This document shows, piece after piece, positions 34,200 through 46,574 of a DNA stretch of 64,000 nt. Source of the stretch: Rhizomys pruinosus (lineage: Eukaryota > Chordata > Mammalia > Rodentia > Spalacidae); NCBI GenBank assembly GCA_009823505.1, contig VZQC01006609.1:920381-984380 (forward strand). Direction: 5' to 3'. Each line of letters starts with the position of its first letter. Position 1 is the first letter of the stretch. The notes beneath the pieces were generated by a model that was given only the letters and a program-made list of their open reading frames with translations, had not been told where the DNA came from and searched no databases. A program made the position numbers and the translations under genes.

Positions 34200-36775
34200 C
34201 TTGGCTTTTAAGGAGCTCTGGTCTAGAGGGAAGAAGGGGCTGATAGTAAGTGACCGGCCCACCCCAGGGAGCCAGGAGTTTCAGGGTGATATCAAGGCCC
34301 TGAGGAGAGAAGAATTTATTCTGGGCTCACGGATATTGAAGGTGCCTTAGGAGAGGTGGCACTGAGAATTACTGGGGGACTAGTGGACTGAAGAAAGCAA
34401 GCAGACAGGCTGGTCAGCCCCAGGGTGAGTTAGGTCTTAGAAGATAGACTCAAGCTGTTGTAAATGAAAAATAAAAGTAATTCCAATGGCTGTTCAGTGC
34501 TTGTAGCTTGGTGGTCTGTAGGACCTTGTCTGGTCCCTGCAGGTGTGACAGGAGCAGTGTTATCATGGGTTTCCTCTGATGGGTGCAGAAGCCTTCCAGG
34601 CACACGCAGCCCCTCAGCTAATGAGCAGGATTGGGGTTCCATTCTAGTGGTGAGGTTCACCATCCTCTGAAGCCTGGTATGAGTGGTGGGCTCATCTCTG
34701 AGCCTGTCACCCAGGAACGAGGCTCAGTGGGCAAGTGTCTATTCTGCAGAGGCTCTGGCTGGGGACAGTCCCCAGGAGGGTCTGTACGCAGACCCTGGAC
34801 TTGGGCTCTGTCCCTCACAGTAATGTGAACTTAGGGACATCTGCTTCTGGGCCCTCAGACCTTCCGAGTGTCCTCGTTAGCAATGCTCCTCAGAGTCAGC
34901 AGTACCCCCAGGACCACTCTGGGGGAAGCGGGCTTGTCCCTTGCTGGCTCCTGGGTCTCTTTTTGGGGCAGGGGGCTGGAGATGAGTCTGACTGTCCCCG
35001 TCAGGGTGAGGATGCGCTGAGCTTGCAGAAGGCTGGGAACATGCAGGCTCCAGGGAACCAGCCGAGGTGTAATTTACAGGAGCAGAAACTGTCCAGCTGG
35101 CTGCAGAGACCCTGGCAGGCAGAGCCGACTTTGAACTTGTCATTTCTGCCCTCATCCCTACAATTCTTCATGAGTCTCGGGGGACCTGCGTCTCGGAGAG
35201 TCTCTCTGCGGCTCAGCCTGGGGCAGGAGATCAAGTTGCTTGGTCAGCCTTTGACCAGGAACAGGCCAGGGTGTCCAGAGGAGCTGTCCCTGAAGGTTGC
35301 TAACCTGGGGACTTCACCTCACCTGGGGATTGTGCGCCAAGCCTGGGGAGGAGGGGCTCTACAGCTTGGAGGTAGGAATGGCGGCCTGTGGCCAAAGCCC
35401 TCTGGTTTGGCTTCACATGTGACTCTTCCAAGGGACATACGTTTTCGCTGTCCAGGTGGGAGAGGCCCGAGGCCCTGGTTCAGAACTGGAGTGCCCTTAA
35501 CATGTCTATGGCCAACCTATGGCCATTACAGTGATGGGCAGCTCGTGTCCTCCCAGGTCACCTCTCACACCCGCTGACTGCTGCCACCTTCTCAGTCTGG
35601 GTCACTGCTCCCAGAGTCCCCTTGTCCCTCTTCACTTGGCATTTGCCCAAGCCTGCAGAGAGAGGCCCGTGCTGGAGTCAGTGTCCATCCATCACCATCT
35701 GCTCTCACCCTAGGGGACCGATGTCACCCCCTTCTCCTTTCCAGCCATGCCCAGGTCCTGTGCTAAGGACCTTTAACACATCTTGCTTATTCTCTCCTTG
35801 AAACACCCTGTGAAAGAGGTGGCTACGAAGCCCATATTACAGATAAGGAAACTGAGGCCCAGTGTCCTTGTCACCTATGCAGGTCTGAGTCAGTAAGTGT
35901 CATCTCAGTCACTCTGGAGCAGGATGTTCATCCCACCTCCATGGCTTCTTCCTCACCATCACGCCACAGTGATGGAAGGGCCAAGGGTCTTAAGCCTCGG
36001 TCCTCTCTCCCCTTGGTATATGGAGAAGTGGGGCTCATGTTCCAGTGCTGCCTGGACCTCCTTTCCTGGGCTGTTGAGCAGTGTGCGTGTGCAGTGGCTC
36101 CAAGCTCCATTGATTGAGTTAGCCTTTGGAAGGATAATTCAAGATGGCTATTCTGCGCTGTCCGTCGAGATGGAGGGATTAGTGAGTATTGGCCTTGCTC
36201 CACTGCACTGCTGCTCTGTGAGCTCTCAGAAGAAACCCTGCACCGTGGATAACTCAGGCCGGATGGGAAGGAGGCATCTGTCTCCCACGCCATCTCTGAT
36301 AGGCAGAACTGATAGGCCCCAAGCACGCTGCCCACCCTACCTGGACCTGCAAGCTGCTCCTAGCATCCTTACCGTGCTATGGCTGTCCCACCCTACTCAG
36401 CCCAGACCCACACTGCTCCCCTGTGCTGTCCCCAATGTAAGGTAGGGCACAGGTGGCCTCTGGCCTCAGGGTGCCATGGAACGAGTGGGCCAGAGCCTGT
36501 AGACACATCTTTGATTTCTGACATTGGTCACTCTGGGCAACCCAACCTCATTGCTGCGACAGGGGTGGCATATTGCCCGGACGATCATGGTGTCTGGAGG
36601 TGACACATGGAGACATGAAGGCAGGATAGTGAGGCCAACACCGAACTATGTTCCTCAGCCAGCTGAAACTTCTATACCCCTGTAGCCCACTGCATTCGGG
36701 GTGGGGGGGGATTGGCAGGGTACAGACAGGGAAGAGAGAAAGCTGTAACCTCTTTGAAGGCAGGGACCATGTCTC
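34200..36775. other. Unique GC-rich sequence; one MIR
   Basis: An antisense MIR lies at about 35775-35880 (ttacagataaggaaactgag). It includes the longest open frame of the window (34735-35577, 280 codons), which has no recognisable domain. Confidence 0.4.

Positions 36776-36778
<3 letters not shown>

Positions 36779-36826
<48 letters not shown>
36779..36826. repeat. (GT)n microsatellite
   Basis: About 24 uninterrupted GT units. Confidence 0.97.
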
Positions 36827-36827
<1 letters not shown>

Positions 36828-36829
36828 AG

Positions 36830-39315
36830 AGCCTGCTGGACTTCCTTTCCTACCCAGTGTCCCTGAGAACCAGCATGCATGTGGTCCATAGTGAGGCTGG
36901 TGCTGTGGGTGGCCGCTTCAGGGTCTGACCATGCCCAAGAGCATACCATCCAGCCTGCCACACACCTTCTCAGGACAGGTATGTGAGAGCAAATGGCCTG
37001 CACAGTGCAGGTGGCAGGGCCTCCCTGTGTGTGTGGGTGGGGGAGGTGTCAGAGAACAGTAAGGAGACCCCGGGGAGATGCTATGGAGATGGTGCCAGCC
37101 TCCCGCCATCTGGGACCACCCTGGTCCCCTCCTCAGTACTTGTTCTTTCTCATGCCCTGTCAGGGCAGAGTCAATGGCAGCCACTGGGACTAAAAGCCAT
37201 GTCTGTTGTCGCGGAGCCTGATTCTCATCCTCAGGTCCAGTGAGGGTCTCGAGAGCACCACCGGTGATCCCTGAGGGTCTGCACTTCTGACTTTTTTCCT
37301 GCTGTGTGCCCATGGGCAGGCTGCCTCAGTTTCCCCATCTTGTGAGCTAGATACAACAGGCCTCTGTCATTGCATGCATTCCTTGCTCTAGAAGGCCTGA
37401 CATTTCTGTAGGCTTAAGACACACTCCTCGACCCTCTTGAATGTTTGCTGTAGAGATTGTCACCCTTAATTCACAAGTCCCAGTTTCTGACTCTCAAAGT
37501 CTCGGTGTCCCTAAGAATCTGTGTTCCCAGAACATTCCTAGCTCATGGGGTTGGTGCATGAGGAACCCCACCTGGGACCACTGTCCTGGCCATGCTGCTC
37601 CCCTGAGTGGCGTGGAGTCTAGCCTTGTCCAGCCTGGGTCGTTCTCAGTCCCCGGCATGGCGTGTGATTGCTGGGACATGCCTGATTATTTTGAAGCCTC
37701 CCAGGCTCCCTGCCTGGGACACAACCTGTGCTCACTGCCCCTCAGCTGGGTCTCCTCCTCCATATCAGATGGACTGATCAATGCCAAGGGACTGCAGGGA
37801 GATGGACTCTGATGCTTAGATGCTCAGCACCACTCGCCTCAGCCCCGCCCCCTGTGTTTACAGAGTGGTCACATGGCAGCGGACATAATCACTCCTTACG
37901 GCCTTCATTAAAAGCTCAGGAGCAATTTACAGTCAATTAAGTAAGGCACAGGGAGCTTCTTCCCTCTTCAGTCCCCTACTGACACCTAGCTCTGAGGAAG
38001 TCACAACAAAGCTGTGGATTGGGTGGAAGTGGGGTGTCATGGTGGGGGAAGGTGGATTCTGAAGCTGGGCAACCCCTGTCTTTAGAGTCTGCAGCCAAGC
38101 TCTGGTCACAGCTTCTGTGGTCTATATGACCATGGGCTGTGGAGGAAGTGTCCGAGCCTGGCTATACCCCTCAGGAGCAGTTACTTCATCCTCGGAGCCT
38201 CAGTTTTCTTGTCTGTACAATGGGGCTGATGAGTGTAGTTCATAGAGAGTTGTGACGGTGCCGTGCTGGGTGGCCGGGATGTTCCTCCCTGTCCTGCCTG
38301 GGGATCATCTCTCTGCCCCTGCAGGAGATTGCTACAGATGTCCCTAATACCAGGTTCGTTTCGGCTTCTCACAGCCTCTAGAATGGGAGATGGGTGGTGC
38401 ATTGGGTGGGGCCTCTGACTTTAGGGAACCAGGATCTCGGGATAAACGAAGTTCAGTTTAGGCAAATGAGGTGCTCACCAGCTTCATTTCCCCTGTGGGA
38501 GATGAAAAATGACTGTGCTGGATGCTGTTGGGGCACATTCTCAGTTTAGACTCCTACATGGTGCGCTGTGGATCTGAGGGAGCAGACTGACTCTGCTTTC
38601 TCCCCCAAATGTAAATATCTGGGTCTATTTGAAAAGTGCTGTGTTCTAAAATTAGATCAGGGACTATATCAAAAAGACAGGCTGCCCAGGAACCGCGAGG
38701 GGGCCTATCCCTGCTCCCAGGAACTGTGAGGGGGCCTATCCCTGCTCCAGCCTGATGACTTCATTTAGGGTGCTGACATATGGATGGTGACACGTGACAC
38801 ATGACACATGCCCAGCAGACATTCCGGCACAAAGTCACAGATGCTAAGGCCCACCCACCTCTTGGCAAGAAGTGACACATTTTCCTCCACTGAAATCCAG
38901 TGATACTCTGCCCAGCTCTCTGCTCATTAAAGGAATGGGGGGGGGCATGGATGGGGTACCCACACACACACTGCTCTGCCTCCCTCAGCCATGCAGACTT
39001 CTTTGTCAGCATCTGTGCCCGTGGCTGAGAGGGTGGAGGGCAGGGAAGGCTAGTGTGGGGTAGTTGTTCCATCACCCTCTCCTACATTAGGGCATTGACT
39101 GGCTGGAACCAAGCCCTGGGAGGAAAGTTCCAGTGTCTGTGAGGACCCCAAGGCCAAAGGTGCATCAATGTTAGTATTGCCCTGCTTTGCCTGAATCGTG
39201 CTTTCTGAATTCCCTTTTGAAACCTGCCATCCACACAGATCCAAGCAAAGCCTTCTGGCACCTCTTACATCTGCCACCTCTTCTTGTGTGTGTTATATGT
39301 GTTATGTGTGTTGTG
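36830..39315. other. Mostly unique sequence
   Basis: A plus-strand MIR lies at about 38150-38280 (gtctgtacaatggggctgat). A 31-bp tandem duplication starts at 38686. TTA-rich sequence lies at 37890-37945. No gene is seen. Confidence 0.4.
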
Positions 39316-39319
39316 TGTG

Positions 39320-39395
39320 TGTGGTACTGGAGATGGAACACAGGGCTTGTACATGCTAGGCAAGTGCTCTGTCACTGAGACATGTCCTCAAACAC
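39320..39395 (-). mobile_element. ID-type SINE
   Basis: Antisense tRNA-Ala-like unit: ggtactggagatggaacaca, tgctaggcaagtgctctgtc, actgagacatgtcc. Confidence 0.75.
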
Positions 39396-39439
39396 ATGCT
39401 GTCCCCTCATTACCCTAACTTTGGGGCCTTCTCTGAAAT

Positions 39440-39985
39440 ATTTTCTTTTGTATGTTTGATATATGAGTGTGTGTGTGTGTGTGCGCTCATGTGGTTTTTT
39501 TTTAACTTTTTATTATTTTTATTTTATGTGCATGAATGTATTGCCTGCACGTATGTAAGTACACCTGTGTAGTACAATGCCCACAGAGGTCAGAAGAGGG
39601 CTTCGGGTCTCCTGGGACTGGAGTTATGGATGGTTGTTAGCCTGCCATGTGGGTGCTGGGAACTGAATCTGGGTCTTCTACAAGAGTAGCCAGTGCTCTT
39701 AACCACTGAGTCACTCCAGCCTCTGCTCATGTGTTTTTACGAGACCAGCAGTTGAGGTCGGAGTTGTCCTCAGTAGTTTTCCACCTTAATCTTTGAGAGA
39801 GTTCCTCTCAGAGTCTGATGCTCACTGATGTGGACAAGGCTGGCTGGCCGCTGAGCTTCTCCAGCACTGGGGTTGTGAGGGTGCTTTGCCATGCCCAGCT
39901 TATTACGTGAATTCTGGGGATCTGAACTTAAGTCTTCATGCTTCCTCAGTAAGCACTTTACACAAGAACTAGCTCTCTAGGTCCC
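39440..39985 (-). mobile_element. B4-like SINE split by a nested B2
   Basis: An antisense B2 at 39496-39722 sits between GCTCATGTG at 39485-39493 and 39725-39733. The host element continues to about 39985 with B1-like (gtggacaaggctggctggcc) and tRNA-head words (cttcatgcttcctcagtaag). Confidence 0.8.
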
Positions 39986-40124
39986 TAATTGGAATATTAT
40001 CATTGAGCATTTCTGATAATCCAAAAATCTAAACTGTTCAAAACTGGTATATTTCTGGATTTCAATATTTCATATTTCCAGATTATCATTCCCATTTTTA
40101 TGGCTAGGGAAACTGGAGCAAACA

Positions 40125-40240
40125 GGACTCAGTTGATTCAGTGCTTACTTAGCATGCTCAAGGCCCTGGGTCACATCCCCAGCACCCCATAGACTAGGCA
40201 ACTCTGATCCCAGCACTCAGGAGGTAGAACAACAAACAAA
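40125..40240 (+). mobile_element. ID/B1 composite SINE, old
   Basis: tRNA-like head (cttagcatgctcaaggccct, catccccagcacccca) followed by a short B1-like body (tgatcccagcactcaggagg). Confidence 0.6.
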
Positions 40241-40249
40241 ACAGATTTA

Positions 40250-40500
40250 AAGTGATTTGCCCAAGATCATACAGCTGGTGTGTGGAGGTGGGGCTGGCAT
40301 TGAACTTGTGCTGTCTGGCATTAGTGCCCCTCAGGTACCGAACCCATGTGGCCCACTACCTCTAATAACAATTAACGCAGGTGCTTTGTACTCATCGTTT
40401 CAGTAACCCATCAGGTGAAGCAACTGGCTCAAAGGGGCAGTGAACTTGCTGTGGTTGTAGAACAGTAGAAACAAGACCAAAGTCCAGGATGGCCTGTGCT
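40250..40500 (-). mobile_element. MIR remnants
   Basis: tgatttgcccaagatcatac, cagctggtgtgtggaggtgg and a second weaker stretch to about 40500 read as antisense MIR. Confidence 0.5.
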
Positions 40501-40948
40501 AGAAGGTGACAGGAGATGGTCGTGTGGTCACACCCCCCACCAGACCTGCTGCTTTTCCAGGGTGCTTTGGCTCCAGAGAACAGGGGTCTTCTGAGACCCT
40601 CCCACTCTGGAGAAAAATAATTCTGCCCCAACCCAGCTCTCCCAGAGCCTTTGAAGAGGGCTCTTCAGAATGACAGTGGGTCCTCTCGGGGTGGAGGGAA
40701 TAGAGGGGTTGGTATCGAAGGGCAATAGGCCTTTCTTACAGGCAGGTGACTCATTGGCCTGGCCATGGGTGCGCCTGTGGCCCTTGATGGAGGCAGCAAG
40801 CTCCCCTTGCCAGATAAAATGAAAGTTAATGACAGGAAAGGAAGTCACATAAAATCCTCTTGTATTTTGCACTCCTGAGTCCAAATCTCTTCCCTCTAGT
40901 CTTTCACTGTCCTGAGGAGTTAATGAGCTCTCATTATGGAGGGCCACC

Positions 40949-41300
40949 ATATTAGTTACTTTCCTCGTTGCTACAACAAAATACCTGACCAGAGTAAGTT
41001 AAGGAAGGCTGGGTTTAATCCGGCTTACAGTTTGAAGGGTCCAGTCCATCACGGTGGGGAAAAGCATGGCAGTGGGAACACGAGGCAGCTGGCCACATTG
41101 CGACCACAGTCAGGAAGCAGAAAGAGCGGTGAAGGTTGGTGCTCTGATCATTCCATTCTGTTCAGCGTGGGACTCTAGGGGGAGGAGGGAGTGTGCTGTT
41201 CACATTCAGGGCGAGTCTTCCGACCTCACAGACCTGCCCAGAGGTCTGTCTACTAGGTGATTTCGGACCCTAAAATTCAACAGTCGGTACTAACCTTCAC
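40949..41300 (-). mobile_element. ERVL-type LTR ending in a palindrome
   Basis: Antisense copy of the same LTR group as 5831-6207: ttagttactttcctcgttgc at the left, aggtctgtctactaggtgat, then ggtactaaccttcac at the right, which is the reverse complement of the LTR start. An inverted copy of that terminus follows at 41308. Confidence 0.55.
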
Positions 41301-41328
41301 GGCCTAGGTGAAGGTTAGTACCTAGGCC
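41286..41328. repeat. Perfect inverted repeat, two alternative hairpins
   Basis: GGTACTAACCTTCAC (41286-41300) pairs perfectly with 41308-41322 around a 7-nt loop. GGCCTAGGT (41301-41309) pairs with ACCTAGGCC (41320-41328) around a 10-nt loop. The two stems exclude each other. Confidence 0.95.
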
Positions 41329-41447
41329 TTCGTGTTCCTCATCTTACCCAGCCCTCGTGACCGCCATGCACGAGGGCATGGAGCAAGCCTCAGTGTTGCT
41401 CAGTGTGAGATACTTTGAGTGCGTGGGGAGAGTGAGCACTGTTCTCC

Positions 41448-41712
41448 ACACTGTCAGTCAGCTCTCCCTACGGTAAGAAGCACCTCGGATAACTGGCTTG
41501 TGAGAAGGAAAAGCTTGTTTGGCTCACAGACCCTGAGGTTGCACCCCATGGGCAGTTGGCCCTGTGGCCTTTGAGCTGTGGGAAGTATGTTGTTTGCCTC
41601 ATGGTGACAAAAGAAAAGAGGAAGGGGTCAGGGTCCCTTATTCCCTATGAGGGTATGCCCCTGTAGTGAGCTAAAACCTCCCACTAGGCCCTGCCTCTTA
41701 AAAGTCTCCACA
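41448..41712 (-). mobile_element. LTR-like rodent repeat, family uncertain
   Basis: ggaaaagcttgtttggctca, ggtcccttattccctatgag and cctcccactaggccctgcct match the antisense phrasing of MaLR/ERVL-type LTRs. No coding sequence. Confidence 0.4.
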
Positions 41713-41729
41713 CCTAAAAGCCAGCGTTC

Positions 41730-42500
41730 TGGGGACTAAGCTCCTGACACGTGTCTCTGGGGGAAATTCCAGATCTAAACTCCAGCAAGTAGCTGCCGGT
41801 CCTGTGTGATTATTTATAAGCAAACTAAACCCCAGAAAAACCGCTGTCTTGTTTCCACTGGCCACCCCTCGGGTCCGGTGGCGGCGGGCTGGACGATGCG
41901 CTCGCAGCGTTTCCATTACCTTGGCAAGCTTCGGCATGGAGTGTCTAGTTTGAAATGAGAGACTGAGACTCCAGCAGCCTGCTAGAGTCACCCAATGGGA
42001 ACACCCAGGTTCCGACCACTGTTCTCCAGGCCTGGCTGTCCTCCCACAGGCCCTGAGGACAAAGAACATTTTCTGCAGGTAGCCGCAGATGTACTTATGG
42101 CCAGAAGAGCAGCATGACTCACACAAGGCCAGGGGGCTGAGTGGCCTGGAGCCATGGAAGGGCGAGAGCCTGTGACCCCAGCCCGGAACTCGGGGTGGCA
42201 GTGGGTGAGGTGTCTACCCTCAGCCCGATGCAGCCCTGCTGTGAATTTTTACAGCTGTTTACCCACCGTTGTTCCATCTAGGAATGAAATAACTCTCCCC
42301 ACGGCCACTATGAATTCTCCGATGCCCTGGGAAAGGCAGCCGCTGTGATCGGAACATTGTCTGCAGTCCTGTCAGGTAGCTGCCTTGAGTGACAGGCGGA
42401 GGAAGCAAGCGGCTGAAAGCCATTACCCTCGCACTTCAGTGCAGTTGGAAAAATAGTCATAAATTAGTGCTGGGTGCTGAACGAGAGGAGAGGAAAAAAC
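41730..42500. promoter_or_regulatory. CpG patch and CNE-like sequence
   Basis: Eight CpG fall in about 45 bp at 41868-41912 (tcgggtccggtggcggcggg onward). Unique, evenly mixed sequence at 42230-42390 has no repeat signature. Regulatory potential is inferred only. Confidence 0.2.
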
Positions 42501-43535
42501 ACAAAAAGGAAAAAAAAAAAACCCGCCTCCCTCAAAGTCATCATTTTCCCTCCGAGGGTGGAGGGGTGGATGCGTCACTCTGCCTTGTTGGTCAGCGGGC
42601 TTGGCCGTACCTAGGAGGTGGAAGCAAGGTTGGTGGGGAGTCTGGGAAGGCTGGAGCACTGCTCTTCAGGGCCTCCTCCTACAGGGACACACCCACCCAC
42701 CTGTGTGCACGCACATGCACATACATACGTGTGGCACCATCTGTGTGTGTGCTTGTGTACTGATGTCTTTATAAGGCAATGTCCTGCTTCTGAGCACACT
42801 TCTGTCCCCCGTGTGTATGTCAAACCCTGTCGCCTTTCTGTTGTTTCATTCTGTGCTTCTGTTCCTTGTCAGAGACCCATGTGGAGCACCTTAGCCTGAC
42901 AAGGCTGCACATGGGCTCTGTGTGCGTGTGTGCACATGCCTGTGTGCAAGTCTGGGTAACCACAGGAATACAGTCCTCCTTGAAATCTCCTTTCTATGAC
43001 AAGGCTGGAGTCTAAGGGAAGAAAAGGCCATCTCTGTGGGGTTGGCAGTTCTTAAGGGCTATTAGGTCCAGATTCTCAAAGCACCATGATCTGGGACTCC
43101 ACACAAGGCAGCCAGGTCCAGGGACTCCCAGTGGAAACCCCAGAGCTGAGAGGAGAGGGCAGGCTGGACCTGGGCTGTGCAAAGCACCTGCTTAGTCTCA
43201 TGTTCAGTGTATAAACAAAACTCTGCGAACCTAACCCAGAATAGCCTATAGGTGAATCCCACAGCTCTTGGGCTTTGGTGTGCATGGACTCCTGTGGAAG
43301 ACTGGGTAGAGCAGATTGCTGGGCCCCACTCCTAGGGTTTTAGGATTTAGCTTGAGCAGGTTTGAGATAGGGTCTGGGGTGGGTACCTTCAGGTCTCATA
43401 AGTGCTAGGTAATGTCAGTGCTCTTGGCCTGGGCTCTCCACTTGGAGAACCACTGATGGTGCATGCAAGTTTCAGAAGTTATTCAGTGAGTCCCTAGTGC
43501 CCACGAGGCTGGGCAGGGAGGTCAGACAGTGCAGC
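42501..43535. other. Unique sequence, no gene seen
   Basis: No clear repeat or exon. Short GT-rich patches lie at 42740-42760 and 42920-42945. Confidence 0.4.
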
Positions 43536-43539
43536 AGTT

Positions 43540-43715
43540 AGAGCATGGTCACTGACTGCAGGAATTCAAACCCTGTCTGTCACCTAGTCCTGTATGTCCT
43601 CAGGCCAGGCACTTAGCCTCTCTGTGCTTTCTGTCACCTACTCCTGTATGTCCTCAGGCCAGCCACTTAGCCTCTCTGAGCTTGGCCTTCCCTTTCTGTG
43701 AAACTGGAGAGGAGG
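43540..43715 (+). mobile_element. MIR with internal 54-bp tandem duplication
   Basis: MIR phrases (gcagttagagcatggtcact, aggcacttagcctctctg) with 43577-43630 repeated at 43631-43684. Confidence 0.65.
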
Positions 43716-43995
43716 GAGATCTATACCCAGGGCCAGAATGTAGAAACTCGGCATGCTTAAAAAGCTTGTAGTAGTGTGTGGGAGCAAGATGGTACCTGTG
43801 TTTGGGCTGCCGTAGTTACGCTCACTTTGTGGCTGAGGAAACGTTGTGCACGGTCATTGCACGGTCACGCTGCATGGCAGTGCCTCATGTGCCCCTCCCC
43901 AGCTCATCAATTCTGCTTTGCTTAGTCCCTGTCCTTCCACACCGCCAGGTGTCCTATCCCAGTGTGAGCACCGTCAGCACCTTCCAGGTGGGGCA

Positions 43996-43996
43996 T

Positions 43997-44034
<38 letters not shown>

Positions 44035-44121
44035 GCGTGTGCATGTGTGTGCATGTGTCTGTGTGCGTGCGTGTGCATGTGTGTGCATGTGTGTGTCTGT
44101 GTGTGAGAGAGAGAGAGAGAT
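43996..44121. repeat. (TG)n/(TGCG)n/(GA)n compound microsatellite
   Basis: GT units with GCGTGTGCAT variants end in a GA run at 44104-44121. Confidence 0.95.
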
Positions 44122-44124
44122 CTT

Positions 44125-46350
44125 CTTCCTTTCAGAGAGAAAGTGGGGTACAACAAACCTCACAGGCCACTTTGGCCCCTGCCCCAGCCACATGCTGCTG
44201 GGTGCCTGCCTGTGCCCCAGCCCCTGTCCTCCACTACCCCTAGATCCCCGACCTCTGTAGTCCAAGTCCAGTCTGCCCGATTCAACAACTGTGACACTGT
44301 AAAGCCAAACTCAAGGCTTAGCCCTGGGGTGGCTGGAGTGGAGGAGAGAATTCTGGGAACTGGCTGTGTACCTTCACACATGGGGGTGCAGGAGTCTATG
44401 CACATACACATATTAGGGTTCAGGGGTCTTTGCACACTTCCCCATGCTTGTGCACATGGCACATCCATACATACCAAGATGCTGTGCCACTCGTACACTA
44501 CTGTGGGTTGGGAGTGTTGGTGTCCAGGGAGAGGCAGCTGGTAGACGAGCCATGGCAACTGTCGGCTCCACCTGCACTTCTGGAACCATCCTTGCTCTCG
44601 GTGGAACTTTCTGAGGGGCAGGTCTCCTTGGTGGTGAGGGCAGAGTGCTGAGATGAAGGGGCTGAGACTGCTGTTCCCCAGGACGGTGTAGGCAGGAATC
44701 AGGGGACCGGCTCTCTACCTCAGTGAATGCATCTTGGGTCTTGGCAATGTTTTCCCCAGGGGTCTGGAGTTGCCCCCAGAAGCTGCATGGTCCAGAGGGA
44801 GCACCATCAGCATCTCATGGCTTCTGCTCCATTCCAGAGGCCCCACTGGGCTCTGATGCTAACACTTCTTAGCTAACTGAGACATGGCAAGCCCAGGCTG
44901 GACATGGGCCTTAATACAGAAAGCTGAGAAGGGTAGAGGGAAGAGGGACCTACAGAAGGGACCTGGCAGAAGAAACACAGCAGTTAGGTCAGCCCCATCT
45001 CTCCATCAGAGCCAGGATCTTTAATCCAATTTGGTTGGCCTTTGCCAAGGATTAAAGGCCTAGATGGGCCCTTAGATTCACACTTTCCAGGGGAGCCCTC
45101 TGTAGGAGGATTTTGGCAGGAACTCTGGATGATGGATGGACTTTTATAGGAACAGAAAGCAAAGATACAGTAGGGCTGCTGTCAGTGCCCCTTTGGGCAT
45201 GCCCGCCTCCCACTGCCCTCCCGCTGTGCCCCACCCCATAGTACCATCAGACAGCATTGGCTGCCCCCCATGTGGGGTCCTGTTTGTGCCACCTTGTTCC
45301 ATGCTGATACCCTGAATCTGTCCTCTCCACATCCCTTTCTTTAGAGAGGGACCTTGGCTTTGTCGTGCTGTGAACCGAGTTCCCAGCTCAGCGGTGCCCA
45401 GTTATTAAGCTCTACCAACCCTAACCCAGGGGTCTTTCTCTTTACCCTCTCTCCCTTCGGCTCTCTTCCCCGTGCCCTCTCCATGCTGGTGTTGAACTCC
45501 CACCTGCCCTCATTTTCCCTGGGCCTGTTCTTCCTCTTGGTAACATTTTGTCAGCACCAGGGAATGGGAGACATGTGTTGCCAGGGTGGATGCTCGAACT
45601 TAGAAAAACTTGTGTCCTGATGGCAATGTGCATCCTAGCAACTAGCTGGGTCCCATCCAGTGCAGAGCCTCACCCCTCCTCCATGCTCAGCCCAAAGGGA
45701 GTTTTAAGTTGCTAGCTAATATTCAAGGAAATTTCCCATCTATGGGGAGCTATGGCCGCACACCTACAGGAGAGGTTTAAATGGCTTAAGTTCAGTAACC
45801 CAGAGCATGCGCCTGGAGTTTAAGATGGCATCCAAAATAAATGTGGCTGTAATGGAGACCCTGGGAGAGGGCCTTCTAGGGGTAACGTCATCAATGGTGG
45901 ACATCCCTGGGTACCTCTGTGGGATGGTGGTCTGCATGGCTCAGTTTGCACAGACTGGCAAGCTGGAGTGGAGAGCTCTGCCTCGTCTGACTACGTGGGA
46001 AGAGAGGCTGGTCCGGGGTCAGGCACACCCTTAGCACTTGCCAAAGGCTACCTTAATAGCAGACTGAGGAAGCATTGAAAAGAGGCTCGGGGAGGAAGGG
46101 GACAGCCTGCCCTGTCCTCCACCCCCTTAGCCTCCTGCTTGAGTCTGCCCACAAGTAGAGCAATCAGGATATCAACCACCCGGAACCCTCTCTGCTTCTC
46201 ACCATCCCAGGACTTTCCCTTATGGTTGGGCTAAAACCAGACTTCAAGGCTCCTGGCCCAGGCACCAACTACTTCCAGCTTCCTCTTTCTACCCTTGCTC
46301 CTGCCCACTGTGTGACAGCGTGGGACCTGCCCTGGGTGTGAGCTGAAGAC
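44125..46350. other. Mostly unique sequence, no gene seen
   Basis: Contains a TAATCC...GGATTA dyad at 45019-45057 (see findings). No exon or repeat was otherwise recognised. Confidence 0.4.
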
Positions 46351-46354
46351 ATTC

Positions 46355-46525
46355 CTACCTCAGGGCCTTTACACTGGCAGTTCCCTCTTCCTTTCTATCT
46401 TTGCAAAGAATTTGTTCCCACAGCCCTCCATCCACAGACCTCCTTTCCCTGTTGTATCTCACACGCCCCACCGAGGGCCTTGACACTCCAAAGACCCTCT
46501 TAATGGATATTTATTGAATGAATGT
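46355..46525 (-). mobile_element. L2 3' end
   Basis: ctacctcagggcctttacac, gcagttccctcttcctttct and tggatatttattgaatgaat follow the antisense L2 3' order. Confidence 0.7.
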
Positions 46526-46574
46526 CAGAGTGGGTAGATACTTAGCTCAGAGGAGGAACACAGCACCTGGGTTG

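Noticed and set aside
34735..35577. Longest open frame of the window (280 codons, + strand) as a gene
   Set aside because: GC-rich unique DNA where stops are scarce. No recognisable domain, no splice or promoter context, and Pro/Ser/Gly/Leu-rich composition typical of chance frames.
44000..44260. Cysteine/valine-rich frames over (GT)n tracts, also at 2178, 3480, 32664 and 36548
   Set aside because: Low-complexity translation of dinucleotide repeats.
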